Shown one piece after another: positions 1 to 11,764 of a stretch of 64,000 nucleotides of DNA. The notes below the pieces were generated by a model. The model did not search any database, was not told the DNA's origin, and saw only the letters and a program-made list of their open reading frames with translations. The position numbers and the translations under genes were made by a program. The stretch spans positions 1,736,001-1,800,000 of the forward strand of contig WOAB01000506.1 of NCBI GenBank assembly GCA_027886185.1, written 5' to 3'. The stretch's first letter is position 1. The number at the start of each line of letters is the position of its first letter. This stretch comes from Rheum nobile. Lineage: Eukaryota > Streptophyta > Magnoliopsida > Caryophyllales > Polygonaceae.

Positions 1-225
1 TCTTCCGCTGTGTTAAAAAATTTTCTGTATTTGGTTTGTATTTGGTTTCAAACAGTTGTAAACCATGATATTGTTTTGAATAATATTTGATAATCTTTAT
101 GATATATAATATAGTTTGTGTTATTATATGGTTGTTATAAAATGATTTAGCCTTGGGTGACCCCAAACGTGTATTCTGAGGTCACTGGCACTAATACTTT
201 CAAGGGATTATTTGGGGGTGTTACA
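1..225 (+). mobile_element. 3' end of a chromovirus-type Gypsy LTR, cut by the window edge
   Basis: The reverse complement starts TGTAACACCCCCAAAT and then matches, with divergence, the first 200 or so bases of the LTRs at 29572 and 34307, including the CTTGAAAG, GTGACCTC and CAGCGGAAG blocks. Relative to the minus-strand element at 29572-36648 this copy is inverted, so here the plus strand is the sense strand and 225 is the end of its LTR. It stops exactly where Copia LTR sequence begins, which means this element was inserted into that LTR. The rest lies left of the window. No coding sequence is visible here. Confidence 0.8.
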
Positions 226-937
226 ACCCTAGACTTCCCACCTAGTCTTGAAACTCTTCTACCACTGTAACTCACGAACTCAACCCTTTAAGACTCGTAG
301 GCTTCATCTCCTTTTTCTCCTTTCTGCGCAGCTTTTTCTCCTTTTCTTGTTCAACGTCGTTTTTCACATAATGGAAATCTCATCCTTCTAAACCCTAGCA
401 CGGAAAATATAATATTTCCTTGCTTTTCCAGCAAGAAAGATAATATCTTTCCATACATAAAATCTCCAAATTCTATCTTATACAAAAGATAATTACCTAA
501 GGTACACTTACCATAAATAAAAACCCAAGATAAGATAAATCTCCCCTCTCATATTTTTCACGATTCTGCAATATATCTCTTCCATATTTCGTGCAAGATC
601 TTTTACTTCTTCTTTTCCAAGACTTTGACTATGATCTCCACTTTCCTTTTACGAACGCATGAAGCTATCTTTGTTCCTTCAATCGCTTCCCACGATTTCG
701 ATCACTCCGACGCTTCTCCTTACATCTCCTCGCTTCTCTCAAGCGACTCATCATTATAGTAATTGGATTGATCATTCGCTCATCGACAGACATTTGTTCC
801 TTTCAAGGTATCGATACCTCATCTGGGCACAAAGCGTCTAAACCTTATGTTCCATGTGACATGTCTTTATACCCTGAAACACTTAGTCACCATATTAGTT
901 GAATATTTGTTACCATCAAAACCTAAGGAATTCAACA
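226..937 (-). repeat. 3' LTR of the SIRE-like element, interrupted at its end
   Basis: It matches the 5' LTR at 8770-9476 almost throughout, with small indels; for example, a 13-base stretch near 8920 is missing here. The inner edge is the terminal CAACA at 933-937 next to the purine tract. The outer 240 or so bases, equivalent to 8530-8769, are absent because another LTR ends at 225. The missing part should lie left of the window. Confidence 0.85.
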
Positions 938-952
938 AATTCCCCCTTTTTG
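938..952 (-). other. Polypurine tract of the SIRE-like element
   Basis: On the minus strand the tract reads AAAAAGGGGGAATT directly before the LTR start TGTTGAATTCC. This is the expected position for plus-strand priming. The same tract precedes the 3' LTR of the related element at 54757-54770. Confidence 0.75.
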
Positions 953-1002
953 ATGGTGACAAACATCCTTGACAAAATAACACATATATGAGATAACGAC
1001 AA

Positions 1003-2304
1003 TAGCATGAAGAAAGTTTTCCCCTTTAAGATTTTCCCCTTTAAGACAGAATAGTTCCCCATCAGAGATAGTACAGATAAAACATGATTAGTTCCCCCTC
1101 AGCTAAGCTACCCATCATTTTCCTCCTTTTGGCATCATCAAAAACCTGAAGAAAAGTGCAGAAGGAAAATGAACATATCCGAATAAGCAAACAACCCCTT
1201 TTTCATTAACAAAAACAAACAAAGACAAATGCATGGACAACAACAAAATAAGCAAAGATGACAAACATGATCAACATGCCAGTCAAGGCAAACACATGAA
1301 ACATAAACAAAGAAAAGCAAAGCAACTAGGGGATAGATGTGTTGGGAACAAAAGAGGGGTTGGTAAGCGGAGAAAGACGAATCAGGCGCCACTAGTGCGA
1401 GCAGAGGGAGCCGAAGAATGATGAGCAATCAGGGCACGCGCATCCTCTGTAAGACGTTTTTGTTGTTCCGCCAGTAAAGATACTGCGTGGGACAACCTCC
1501 TTAGTTCCTTTCTCAGATCAGGTCCCTCACTTTGTTCCCCCTCAGAGTCTGCACCTTCAGACTCTTCCTCATCCATATAAGCTTCCATCTCAGGTTCAAC
1601 CTTGACCCAACCAACACCTTCTTGTAACACAAACTACTTCTTGTGCAAGTTAGTAGCATGAAGAAAGTTTTCCCCTTTAAGATTTTCCCCTTTAAGACAG
1701 AATAGTTCCCCATCAGAGATAGTACAGATAAAACATGATTAGTTCCCCCTCAGCTAAGCTACCCATCATTTTCCTCCTTTTGGCATCATCAAAAACCTGA
1801 AGAAAAGTGCAGAAGGAAAATGAACATATCTGAATAAGCAAACAACCCCTTTTTCATTAACAAAAACAAACAAAGACAACTGCATGGACAAAAACAAAAT
1901 AAGCAAAGATGACAAACATGATCAACATGCCAGTCAAGGCCAACACATGAAACATAAACAAAGAAAAGCAAAGCAACTAGGGGATAGATGTGCTGGGAAC
2001 AAAAGAGGGGTTGGTAAGCGGAGAAAGACGAATCAGGCGCCACTAGTGCGAGCAGAGGGAGCCGAAGAATGATGAGCAATCAAGGCACGCGCATCCTCTG
2101 TAAAACGTTTTTGTTGTTCCGCCAGTAAAGATACTGCGTGGGACAACCTCCTTAGTTCCTTTCTCAGATCAGGTCCCTCACTTTGTTCCCCCTCAGAGTC
2201 TGCACCTTCAGACTCTTCCTCATCCATATAAGCTTCCATCTCAGGTTCAACCTTGACCCAACCAACACCTTCTTGTAACACAAACTACTTCTTGTGCAAG
2301 TTAC
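1003..2304. repeat. 651-bp tandem duplication inside the SIRE-like element
   Basis: Two direct copies, 1003-1653 and 1654-2304, are nearly identical (for example, a G/C change at 1652/2304 and a few others). Each copy boundary carries TAGCAT (1003, 1654, 2305), which suggests slippage or unequal exchange between short repeats. The unit covers the tail of the third ORF and the 3' untranslated region next to the purine tract. Confidence 0.9.
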
Positions 2305-2473
2305 TAGCATCCAACTGCCGGTAGAAGAAAGATTCATTGGTCCCTTCTTTGTATACCTTGTGGTGTTCCATTTTTTTTTGAACAACACAAGGGAGCAATA
2401 GGGCAATCTTGCTGAAGTCGCCATATAGATAGGAGGGGAGAAACCACGAGAATCCTTTTTCATATCTTTTCAA
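1382..2473 (-). pseudogene. C-terminal remnant of the third (post-pol) ORF of the SIRE-like element
   Basis: The minus strand encodes a short acidic, serine-rich tail with the block RKELRRLSHAVSLLAEQQ, present twice because of the 651-bp duplication (1382-1630 and 2033-2281). The same tail ends the longer ORF in the plus-strand relative at 54119-54337 (GKELRSLCRAVTNLAEQQ). The N-terminal part, about 400 residues in the relative, has been lost here by deletion near 2480-2560. An in-frame TAG after NLHKK separates the two halves. Such an ORF after RNase H, sometimes called env-like, is common in SIRE elements; its function is unknown. Confidence 0.7.
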
Positions 2474-3182
2474 GTACTAAGGATAATGCTCCCAATCCTC
2501 TTATTTCCTTCTTTTTCCAGAGATCACAACCAAGAAGATATGTTCCAAAAATAAATCTTGTAAAAGATTATGTCCAAATCCATCAAAGCCCACAAAATCT
2601 CAAGTGCAACAAACATCACACAACCATCACATCAATCCTAAATGCACATAGCACTTCCCAAGCAGTTGCATGCCATCATCACACATCATACCTGTCAAAT
2701 CCCAGCCACAGACCACAGAGGCGATGATTCGTTTTCTCGACTTTCCAAAAAGAGTAGAAGAGTGTGATGCGGGGGTAACGTTACCAGAGAGGGTACAAAG
2801 AACATCACACAAAAATATATGAGAATTTTTAAAATGTTTAATCATGAATGAGAGGCTCCTAGATGTGGATGATTAGAGGGGTTCATAGGAAGCATCAAAC
2901 ATGATGGCTAGGGTAAGTTGTAGAGACAACAATCATTTGGGCTTGTAATGAGGGATCAATGCATCAAGTTGACTCTTTTGGGCCGAAAGAAAACTGTTTC
3001 ATGTATTACAATGATAGCATAGATGATCATGCAAGAATTTTTGCAAATTAGTGAAGCACAAGCAAGAGGCTAAGCATGTTGTTCATACAATGATCAAAGG
3101 AAAGGTCAAGACACGACACTTACACAACCACAAAATGCCAAGTAATTTAGCCAATCTTCGAGAGAACACAACAAGTAGACAT

Positions 3183-6100
3183 TTAGTTGAGAGAGATCAT
3201 ACCAAGTTCCATGCGGAACTGTTCGAAGGGTTCCCTATTGAGTGCCTTGGTGAAAATGTCAGCCATTTGATCCTTGGTTCCACAGAAGTCCATGGACACC
3301 AACCCTTTCTCCACACAATCACGTAAGAAGTGATGTCTTATCTCGATATGCTTGGTACGTGAGTGTTGCACAAGATTCTTGGAGATATTTATAGCACTAG
3401 TATTGTCACAAAGAATGGGAATTAAGGTTAGAACAATACCATAGTCGCTGAGTTGTTTCTTGAGGCATAGTAGTTGAGTACAACAAGCTGCGGCGGCTAT
3501 GTATTTGGCTTCTGCAGTTGACAGCGCAACAAAATTATGCTTCTTCGACCCCTAGGAAACCAAACATGGCCCAAGGAACTGAGCCATTCCAGATGTAGAT
3601 TTTCTGTCCACTTTGTTCCATGCGAAGTCAGCATCTGTGTATCCAACTAAATCGAAGTTTCCACCCCTTGGATACCACAGACACAGATCGTGTGTTCCCT
3701 TCAAGTATCTCAGAATCCTCTTCACTGTTTTGAGGTGTGTCGCCTTGGGATCAGCCTGAAATCGAGCACACAGACACACACTATACATAATATCAGGTCT
3801 ACTTGCAGTGAGATAAATAAGCAAACCTATGATTCCTCGATAAAGAGTTGGGTCGATTCCCTTTTCATGCTCATCCTTTCCCATTGGATTGTTGGGAGAA
3901 ATGGGAGTTGTGAAGGAATTTGCATCAGACATTCCAAACTTCTTAACACATTCCCGGAGATACTTCTGGTGATGTACTCTGGTTCCATCTTCTCCCTGAG
4001 AGACTTGAAGACCTAAGAAGAACTTCAGTTCCCCAACCATGCTCATCTCAAATTCACTGGCCATTAGACTTGAGAACTTTTGGACCAGTTTATCATCTGT
4101 ACACCCAAAGATGATATCATCCATGTAGACTTGCACAACCAGAGTGTGCTTTCCTTCCTTCAGAAGGAACATAGTCTTGTCGACTTTCCCACGAACGTAC
4201 CCATGAGACAGAAGGAACTGAGAGAGCCTATCATACCAGGCCCTTGGAGCCTGCTTAAGACCATACAACGCCTTGTCAAGAACATAGACATGATCAGGTT
4301 GGGAGGCGTCTTCAAATCCGGGTGTTTGCCCCACATAGACCTCCTCCTTGAGAACTCCATTCAAGAATGCGGTCTTTACGTCCATTTGTTATAGTTTAAA
4401 GCCATGGAAAGATGAGTATGCCATTAGTAGTCGTATGGCTTCCAAACGAGCAACAGGTGCAAACGTCTCGTCATAGTCGATTCCCTTTTGCTGGTTATAC
4501 CCTTTTACCATCAGCCTTGCTTTGTTCCTTGTGACCTGACCTTGATCATCCATCTTGTTTCTGAACACCTACTTTGTTCCTATCACTGTTCTGTTCCCTG
4601 GACGAGGAACCAACCGCCAAACCTTGTTCCTTTCGAATTGATGGAGCTCTTCTTGCATGACGTTTATCCAGTCTGGATCCTTCAATGCTTCTCCTACAGT
4701 TGTAGGTTCTTGTAAGGAAAGAAAAACATTGAAAGCACAAAAGTTTTGTAAGGAAGAACGAGTGCTATGAGGAATACCCTTTCGAAAGTCTGTAAGGATT
4801 AGATGCACTGGATGATCCTTCTTCTGCTGGTAGTTCCTTATTTGCAGATTGTTGATGTCAAACTCATCGGAGTCAACGCTACTTGTAGTCGAGCTTTCAC
4901 CACCAGTCCCTACGTCAATGGGACCTTCACCAACATTTTCTTCAACAACAGGACTTTCCTCAGATGTCTCCACTGAATCAGGACTTGGGCTTTGTTCCTC
5001 CTGAGGGACCAAAGAGGAACCAGACGACTGAGCACCTTCATCTGACTCAACGTTGTCGACAAAATCTTGAGTTCTTGGTGTTGATGGGTCAACATGACTG
5101 TCTTGATTAGGAGGGACCTCATCCACACCATCATTTTCCACAAGCTGAAAGCTGTCATCTTTAGAAAGACCGGTGTTCGAGGGAACACTAGTCGTTTGTG
5201 CCTGCACATTGTTACCAACCATGACAGATTCATCGAAAACCACATGAATGCTTTCCTCTACCTTTCTAGTCCTCTTGTTGAACACTTTGTAGGCCTTGCT
5301 GTGGAGGGAATATCCTACAAAGGTTCCTTTATCACTTCTTGGATCAAACTTCCCAAGAGAATCCTTCCCATTGTTGTGGACAAAGCACTTGCAACCAAAA
5401 GTCCGCAGATGAGACACATTAGGCTTTCTTCCCCTTAGGAGTTCATATGGTGTCTTGTTAAACAGCGGGCGAATGGTTGCTCTATTCAGCACATAACACG
5501 CATCATTCAAAGCTTCAGCCCAGAAGCTCATAGGAAGACCACTAGCAATAAGCAGGGTGTGCGTCATATCCTCTAGAGTCATGTTCTTCCTTTCCACAAC
5601 ACCATTTTGCTGCGGATTCTTGGGAGATGAGAAATTGTGATTAATGCCATTGTTCCTACAGAGGGATAGAAATTGAGAGTTCTCAAATTCTGTCCCATGA
5701 TCAGTACGGATGGACCCTAGAGACTGTCCTACACTCTTCTCAACCGACTTGAGCCAAGATTCAAACTCAGCGAACACTTCGTCCTTTGATGACAGAAAGA
5801 GAGTCCATGTGTACTTGGAATAGTCATCAACAATAAAAAAACACATAGATTTTCCACCACGGCTCCTTGTGCGCATAGGCCCACAAAGATCCATGTGGAT
5901 TAGTTCCAGAGGACGAGTTGTGCTTACCTCATTCTTTGATTTGAAGGAGGACCTTACCTGCTTACCTTTGGTACAAGCATCACAAACTTCATTGCGCGTT
6001 GCTTTGATCTTAGAAAGACCGTTCACCAGTTCTTGTCTATGAAGTTTGGAAAGAAGTTGATGACTTACATGTCCAAACCGCTTATGCCACAGGTCTGTCG

Positions 6101-6497
6101 TCGCAGCGATGGACGACAAACACAGTTCCTTCTCAGGGATAAAAGCAAGATCAACTTTGTAGACATTGTTGTCACAGATCCCTTTGAGTAGAATTTTCCA
6201 TGTACTTATACACTCAACATAACAATCATCAGTAGTAAAGACTACCCTATTTTTCTTGTTTTGACACAGTTGAGCGACACTAAAAAGATCAAGTATGAGA
6301 TTATTCACGAGTGTCACGTTATCTACAGTTATATGGTTAGAAAGCCTTACCTTATCGAGACCACAAACTTCTCCCTTACTCTTATTTCCAAAGGTAATTG
6401 AACCTCTGGAGGCCTGTTGAAGTGAGGTAAACCAACCTTTGTTTCCTGTCATATGACTTGAGCATGCACTATCGAAATACCAGGAACCTTTCCTCAC
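3183..6497 (-). pseudogene. Copia pol: protease, integrase, reverse transcriptase, RNase H (broken)
   Basis: Domains follow in Copia order on the minus strand. The protease region starts WYFDSACSSHMTG. The integrase core has the DDE residues in HMDLCGP, RTDHGTEF and NGVVERKN. Reverse transcriptase has [10 protein letters not shown] and the catalytic YMDDIIFG. RNase H ends with DQMADIFTKAL. Coding continues in one direction but is cut by in-frame stops at 4569-4571 (TAG), about 4386 (TAA) and 3552-3554 (TAG). The polyprotein would normally supply processing, integration and cDNA synthesis in a cytoplasmic virus-like particle. As it stands it cannot be made whole. Confidence in the family is high. 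Confidence 0.9.
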
Positions 6498-6639
6498 TTC
6501 AGCTTGTATTGAAAAGATTGGTTTTTACGAACCCAGACAAGCTTAGGCTTTCTGGGTGTGGGAGCAACATATTTGAATTTTGAGGGTTTTTCATTCATTT
6601 TCTCCCTAGTAGTACGAGCGATTTCCTCATTGTGTTTCT

Positions 6640-8475
6640 TCAGGAGACACTCTTGTTTGTAGTGACCAGAGTGACCACATTACCAACAAACTCTATGGCA
6701 CTTTAGATCCACGTACTTGCTCTGTCCAGGCCAAATTGGTTTGTTAGCAACCCTAGAATGAAAATCAATATGATTGGGCTTACCGCTCTGTGCTTGCTTT
6801 AGCCAAATGGAATGAGCCTTCTGTCCATGATACCAAGCTTTGTTCCCATCAGTCGAATTTGCACAATTTTTACGATTGTTCCTGCTAGAGGAACTTTCCC
6901 CTATTTCTCGCACATATTGTTTTCCTTCGACTTCAAAGCTTTGAGACTTGGTGCCATCAACACGAAGAATAGGTTGGTAACCAATTCCAAAGCGAGGCAC
7001 AAGTTTCTTCCCTGTCTTCTTTTCATCCTTGGCTGCTACAAACACAATGCCTTTTGACTCTTCCTTATGTTCCTCACTGAGCTTAGACAATTCACTAGAC
7101 AACTTGGCATTGCTTAGTTTTAACATTAATGACTCAGATTCTAGTGAGGAAACAGTGGATTCAAGAGACGTAATCTTTTCAGTGAGTTTAGGACACTCAT
7201 TGCAAGGACTTGGAGAAGAGGATGAAACTTTCTCATGATTGGTCACTTTTTCTGCCCAACCTTTGTTTTTATCGATCAAACTTGAGATCGATTCATCTTT
7301 TTCTTCAATCTGCTCACTGAAAAGACTATTCTCATGAACACGTTTCTTAATGAAGAAGATTAGTTATTCCTTAGACTTGCTTTTCAAACTTGAGATGAGT
7401 TCAAATTCATTTGCCTCAGACTCATGCAGACCACCTTTAGTCTTTGATTCATCAGGGTCTTCTATGGCCATCAAATAGACATCCCTTGAATGAGAGGATT
7501 CTTCAACATCTAAGCCAGAGTCACCCCATGTTGCAACCATTGCTTGCTTCCCTTCACGAACTGGAGGAAGACTTGCCTTTTTCTTGAAGCAAGTTTTGGC
7601 AAAGTGTCCCTTGTTTTGACAGTGATAACAAACAACATCCTTCATGTATTTGTTCCCTTTGGCGGAACGAGGGGTGCCCTTGTTTCGAGACCATATATTT
7701 TCATTGCTCTGGTGATGAGAGCCACATCTTCATCACCGTCTTCATCTTCATCTTCAACTTGAGACAAGTCAAAGGCACGTTCAACCTTTAAAGCAATGCT
7801 TTGAGCCTTCTCTACTCCTTTCTTGTTTATTTTGTGGTTATAGACAGAGGCGTTGCTTTCAAGTTTGTCAACAACCTCTTCCATAGTGAGAGTCTTGACG
7901 TCAGTCTGGATGTAAAGGGCGAGAGCAATCGCATCCCACTGGGAGTTGAGGCCTTGCATGAAGTGGTGAGTGAGCTTCTAGTCTGGCAGCTCTTCACCAA
8001 GGAACTCTAGTTGACCAATAATCCCCTGGAACCTGGAGTAGAACTCTTGGATGTGTTCACCTTTTCCTTGAGAGATTTGATCATACTCCTTCATCAGGGA
8101 AAGAATTCGATTCTTCTTGACATCTTCATTTCCGTGATGGAGGCGTCTTAATGCATCCCAAATCTCTTTGGCAATTTTGTAACCAATGACTTTCTTGAGA
8201 TCAGCAGGGAGCAAAGCCATATGAAGGATCTTCTTGGGTCTGCTATTTTTGTCCAGCCTTTTCCAGTCTTCATCAGTATAGTCAACCCTTGGTTTTGGCT
8301 TATCAACGTCCTTCTCATTTGGGATAGCAATAGGGCCAACTTCCATGATTTTCCATATTTGTCCATCAAGGGAACATATGTGGGATTCGATTTGCTCAAC
8401 CCACCAGTCATATTCACCTCCCTTCAGGATTGGCGGCTTTCAGAATGAATCACCAATAACATTGCTTGACGACAT
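6640..8475 (-). pseudogene. Copia gag with coiled coil and two zinc knuckles (broken)
   Basis: The reading starts at an ATG at 8473-8475, just inside the primer site. It shows a retrotransposon gag core (DWKRLDKNSRPKKIL, then EFYSRFQGIIGQLEF), a first zinc knuckle CYHCQNKGHFAKTC near 7610, a heptad-rich segment around 7070-7230 likely to form a coiled coil, and a second knuckle (CGHSGHYKQEC) near 6670. A stop lies a few codons after the start, a TAG at 7978-7980, a frameshift near 7645, and a TAA within the second knuckle. The related element at 50926 has a tyrosine codon at that last site, so the break here is secondary. Confidence 0.8.
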
Positions 8476-8515
8476 CTTTCCTGCAAAGTCTTAACGAAAA
8501 CAATTTAGAGACCAT

Positions 8516-8527
8516 GCTCTGATACCA
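8516..8527 (-). other. Primer binding site (initiator methionine tRNA type)
   Basis: The minus strand reads TGGTATCAGAGC two bases after the 5' LTR end. This is the standard sequence complementary to the 3' end of plant initiator tRNA-Met. It fixes the element's orientation. Confidence 0.9.
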
Positions 8528-8529
8528 AT

Positions 8530-9476
8530 TGTTGGATCGTTAGTGTTACCTCTGACGGAACAAAGGCTTTGTTCCCTCAGAATGTGCAGCGGAATATACG
8601 CAAGAAAGATAACGAAAATTAAACACACGACTTAGAGTGGAAACCTAATTAGCCAACTAGCTAATCAAGAAAAAACCACTACCTTCAAGCTTCTCGCTTG
8701 AGAGGATTTAGAAGAAGTATACTTATCTTATTAATTTCTTGTTCATGTACAAGTGTAGCCTGAATCCAAACCCTAGACTTCCCACCTAGTCTTGAAACTC
8801 TTCTACCACTGTAACTCACGAACTCAACCCTTTAAGACTCGTAGACTTCTTCTCCTTTCTGCGCAGCTTTTTCTCCTTTTCTTGTTCAACGTCATTTTTC
8901 ACATAATGGAAATCTCATCCATTAATATAGTCATTCTAAACCCTAGCACGAAAAAGATAATATTTCCTTGCTTTTCCAGCAAGAAAGATAATATATTTCC
9001 ATACATAAAATCTCCAAATTCTATCTTATACAAAAGATAATTACCTAAGGTACACTTACCATAAATAAAAACCCAAGATAAGATAAAATCTTCTCTCTCA
9101 TATTTTTCACGATTCTGCAATATATTTCGTGCAAGATCTTTTACTTCTTCTTGTCCAAGACTTTGACCAAGATCTCCACTTTGCTTTTACGAACGCATGA
9201 AGTTGTCTTTGTTCCCTCAATCGCTTCCCACGATTTCGATCACTCCGACGCTTCTCCTTACATCTCCTCGCTTCTCTCAAGCGACTCATCATTATAGTAA
9301 TTGGATTGATCATTCGCTCATCTACAAGACGTTTGTTCCTTTCAAGGTATCGATACCTCATCTGGACACAAAGCGTCTAAACCTTATGTTCCATGTGACA
9401 TGTCTTTATATCCTGAAACACTTAGTCACCGTATTAGTTGAATGTTTGTTACCATCAAAACCTAAGGAAGTCAACA
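8530..9476 (-). repeat. 5' LTR of the SIRE-like element (947 bp)
   Basis: On the minus strand it runs from TGTTGACTTCC to CGATCCAACA, with TG/CA ends. It matches the partial LTR at 226-937 and, more distantly, the LTRs of the second SIRE-like element at 50926 and 54771. On the minus strand it would hold the element's promoter. Confidence 0.9.
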
Positions 9477-10386
9477 CATACTCTCCCTGTTGGCATCAAA
9501 TGACATTAACATTGTTCATATTCGGGATTGAATCACCAAGAACATGGCTTCGGCCACACAGTCCGAGATTTGTAATAGGAGAAGGGAACTACACTCCTTG
9601 ACTTCTACCACTGATTCTCGTTTTCCTAAAGATCATACGCTATGATGATTTAGGCTGGCCTTGTACCTAATTGACGCAGTAGGAAACGCGAATGATTAGC
9701 AAGCGCTAAATCTGGATAGGAATTAAGTTCGCAAGGGACGAACTCAAAGAACAAGCTCTGGAATCCACCAGAAATTAAGAGAAAACTCTTAGGGTTTTGA
9801 TTGAATAAAAGATAACGTCTTTCAACATCCGAAAAGTGCTTAAATATGATAACGAAACCCTAATGCGAAAATAAAGCAAAACGGAAATAAAATATAAATT
9901 GCGAAAAATACTAAAATGTTGTTTTGAGGCCCGAAACGATCTCGGATGGCCTAAAAAGCCCATTAGTCACAGCAAAGCAGTGAGTTGGACTCGTTGGGCT
10001 GGTCTGCTTCCCGAAAACATATTATGGGCGTCAATCAGACACCGAACACCAAATCTGCGCAAGAGCGGACGAACCCTTACGACGATCAACTTCGTTTTCA
10101 ATGCGCGCAGCCAGCCTTCCTACGTCACTAATAAGGAGTCTAGTGTTTATTTGTATATATAAAAAAAACCTATGACGTACATTTGTCTAAGTGCTTTGTG
10201 TCATGATATAACAGGCTAATGCGAATCAATCAATCCCTGATTGAGTTCAACAGCAAAATGTAGAACACATCGTGATTCTTGACCAAAGAAAAAGAATTTA
10301 CAACACACGCCAAGCCAAACAAATCAGAAGAGCACTGAAACAGTTGAGAAACAAGAACAAGAAGCAGATGATGATGCATTGATGCA
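9477..10386. other. Unassigned intergenic DNA
   Basis: About 900 bases with no coding sequence I can support. The first 120 bases (CCCTGTTGGCATCAAATGA and following) look like the edge of another retroelement, but I could not find a partner copy in the window. The last part, about 10140-10386, is the 3' flank of the NB-ARC gene. Confidence 0.4.
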
Positions 10387-11508
10387 TCAATTTCCATTGC
10401 TGCTGCGTCGTGGCCGCCGCTTGATCTCCCTCCTGAGAATCCCCAGCAAGGTGGAGGCCCATGGAAGTCCATCGCTCCTCTTCACCACCACGTTCTTCAC
10501 CTTCTGTTTCTCATCAACATCTGCTAAATCGTTTTCTTCTTCCTCCGCAGCCGCCTTGTATATGTCCCAACAGAGCACCGGTTTGTCCAGCGGCAGCAGC
10601 CGGTGGACGGCGTTCGCGCCCCCTCCCACCATCTCCTTCACCACATTCTCCGCCCTCCCCGTCACCATCACCGCGCCTCCGGTCCCCATCGGAAGCGTAT
10701 CCCTCAGCATCTGCATCAACCTCCCGTTATGCTCCACATCTTCCGATGCGCCGTCCAGCACAATTAGGTACTTCTTTCGAAGCAATTCTGAACGAATCGC
10801 GGATTGATCCATCCGATTGACGAATCCCTGGTCGAATCCGAGTTGCAGTAGGATCCGCTTGGCGAGAAAACTCTCGGCGCTGTCTCGCTTGTCGTCGTCC
10901 GGATGATCCGCCAAGCAGATCCAGATCCGCGGCAGAAACATAGATCTGATCTTATCGCATTGAAAGATGATCTGAGCGAGAGTCGTCTTGCCGACTCCCT
11001 CCGCGCCGTAGATCCCGACGGCGTTGAACTCCGGGGAGGTACCGCGACACAGCAGAAGATTCTCCATCGCCATCAGATCCACATCGAAGCCGAACCACTC
11101 AATCGGAGTCGCTGCTCTGCTTGGAACTCTCTCCGTCTGCGATTCAATGAGAGGCTTCTTCGGCTGCGTACCTGCAGCGGCACCGGCGGCTTCGACCTTG
11201 GGATCGAGTTCAATGTCGTCCATGATCTGCTTCAAGCGATAGCCGAAGCCGATGTTGACGTGGTCGAAGACGGAGTCGTGTTCGGCCATGAGATTGCTGA
11301 GGAGGTGGACTCTTCGCCTGAATCTGGCCCTGGCTCTCCGATCCATGGTGTAGTCGAGCTTCTTCTCCAGCAATTCCTTGCACCTCGTGAATATGCAGCT
11401 CCATGGGGTATTGCTATCGATGCCTGCTTGCAGTTTCGCAAGGAGAACTTTCTCAACCTCAACCGCTACTTCTTCTTCTGGATTCTCTTTCGCTGAAGAT
11501 GTGTCCAT
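10387..11508 (-). CDS. Short NB-ARC (resistance-type) protein without LRR
   Basis: A single uninterrupted ORF of 373 residues. Residues 1-150 are charged and partly helical, without a TIR domain. The nucleotide-binding part shows a P-loop GIYGAEGVGKTT (about 165-176), a kinase-2 block KKYLIVLDGAS (about 245-255), an RNBS-B-like GGAVMVTGR (about 277-285) and a GLPL-like DGLPW (about 348). The ORF stops soon after GLPL, so ARC2 with its MHD motif and any leucine-rich repeats are absent. NB-ARC proteins are ATP/ADP switches in cell-death immunity. A form this short could be a helper, a decoy or a truncated gene. The kinase-2 Asp and P-loop Lys are kept and no stop interrupts it, so it may be functional. 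It is the only intact host-like gene here and lies about 250 bp from the MULE end. Confidence 0.8.
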   Translation of the reverse strand: MDTSSAKENPEEEVAVEVEKVLLAKLQAGIDSNTPWSCIFTRCKELLEKKLDYTMDRRARARFRRRVHLLSNLMAEHDSVFDHVNIGFGYRLKQIMDDIELDPKVEAAGAAAGTQPKKPLIESQTERVPSRAATPIEWFGFDVDLMAMENLLLCRGTSPEFNAVGIYGAEGVGKTTLAQIIFQCDKIRSMFLPRIWICLADHPDDDKRDSAESFLAKRILLQLGFDQGFVNRMDQSAIRSELLRKKYLIVLDGASEDVEHNGRLMQMLRDTLPMGTGGAVMVTGRAENVVKEMVGGGANAVHRLLPLDKPVLCWDIYKAAAEEEENDLADVDEKQKVKNVVVKRSDGLPWASTLLGILRREIKRRPRRSSNGN

Positions 11509-11764
11509 AGCTTGGGATTTGGAACGCTTTCCAAATGCGTTTGAGATTGGAGGATAATTAATTTATGCGGAGATTGGATGAGAAAGAGAAGAAAGAACAA
11601 ATGCAGATTGCAGACTCAAGTAATGAATCGGAGAGCGTGGGTCAAGTCAACGAGAATAACTCATTGGTCCACAATTTAAAGACATGCCTCACTTTTGTAA
11701 CAATTTTCCTTTAAACACAAAATAAATTTTGGTTTCCCAGTTTGTATATATTTTGACCATGATT

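Larger units (their letters stand above)
226..9476 (-). mobile_element. SIRE/Maximus-like Ty1-Copia retrotransposon, degenerate
   Basis: This is a full-structure element read right to left: 5' LTR at 8530-9476, initiator-Met primer site at 8516-8527, gag, protease, integrase, reverse transcriptase, RNase H, a third ORF remnant, purine tract and 3' LTR. The long gag with a predicted coiled coil and two zinc knuckles, and an extra ORF after RNase H, are traits of the plant SIRE (Sirevirus) lineage. Gag and pol carry several stops and frameshifts, so it is not autonomous. The 3' LTR continues left of the window beyond another inserted LTR, so the left target duplication cannot be checked; the right flank is CATAC. 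A deleted relative lies at 50926-55691. Confidence 0.85.

Noticed and set aside
8516..8527. tRNA-like GGTATCAGAGC sequences (also at 34291 and 62045)
   Set aside because: These are retroelement primer sites complementary to a tRNA end, not tRNA genes; no cloverleaf can be formed around them.
10379..11496. Plus-strand ORFs of up to 197 codons over the NB-ARC gene
   Set aside because: Shadows of the GC-rich NB-ARC coding strand, which has clear motifs in the minus frame.
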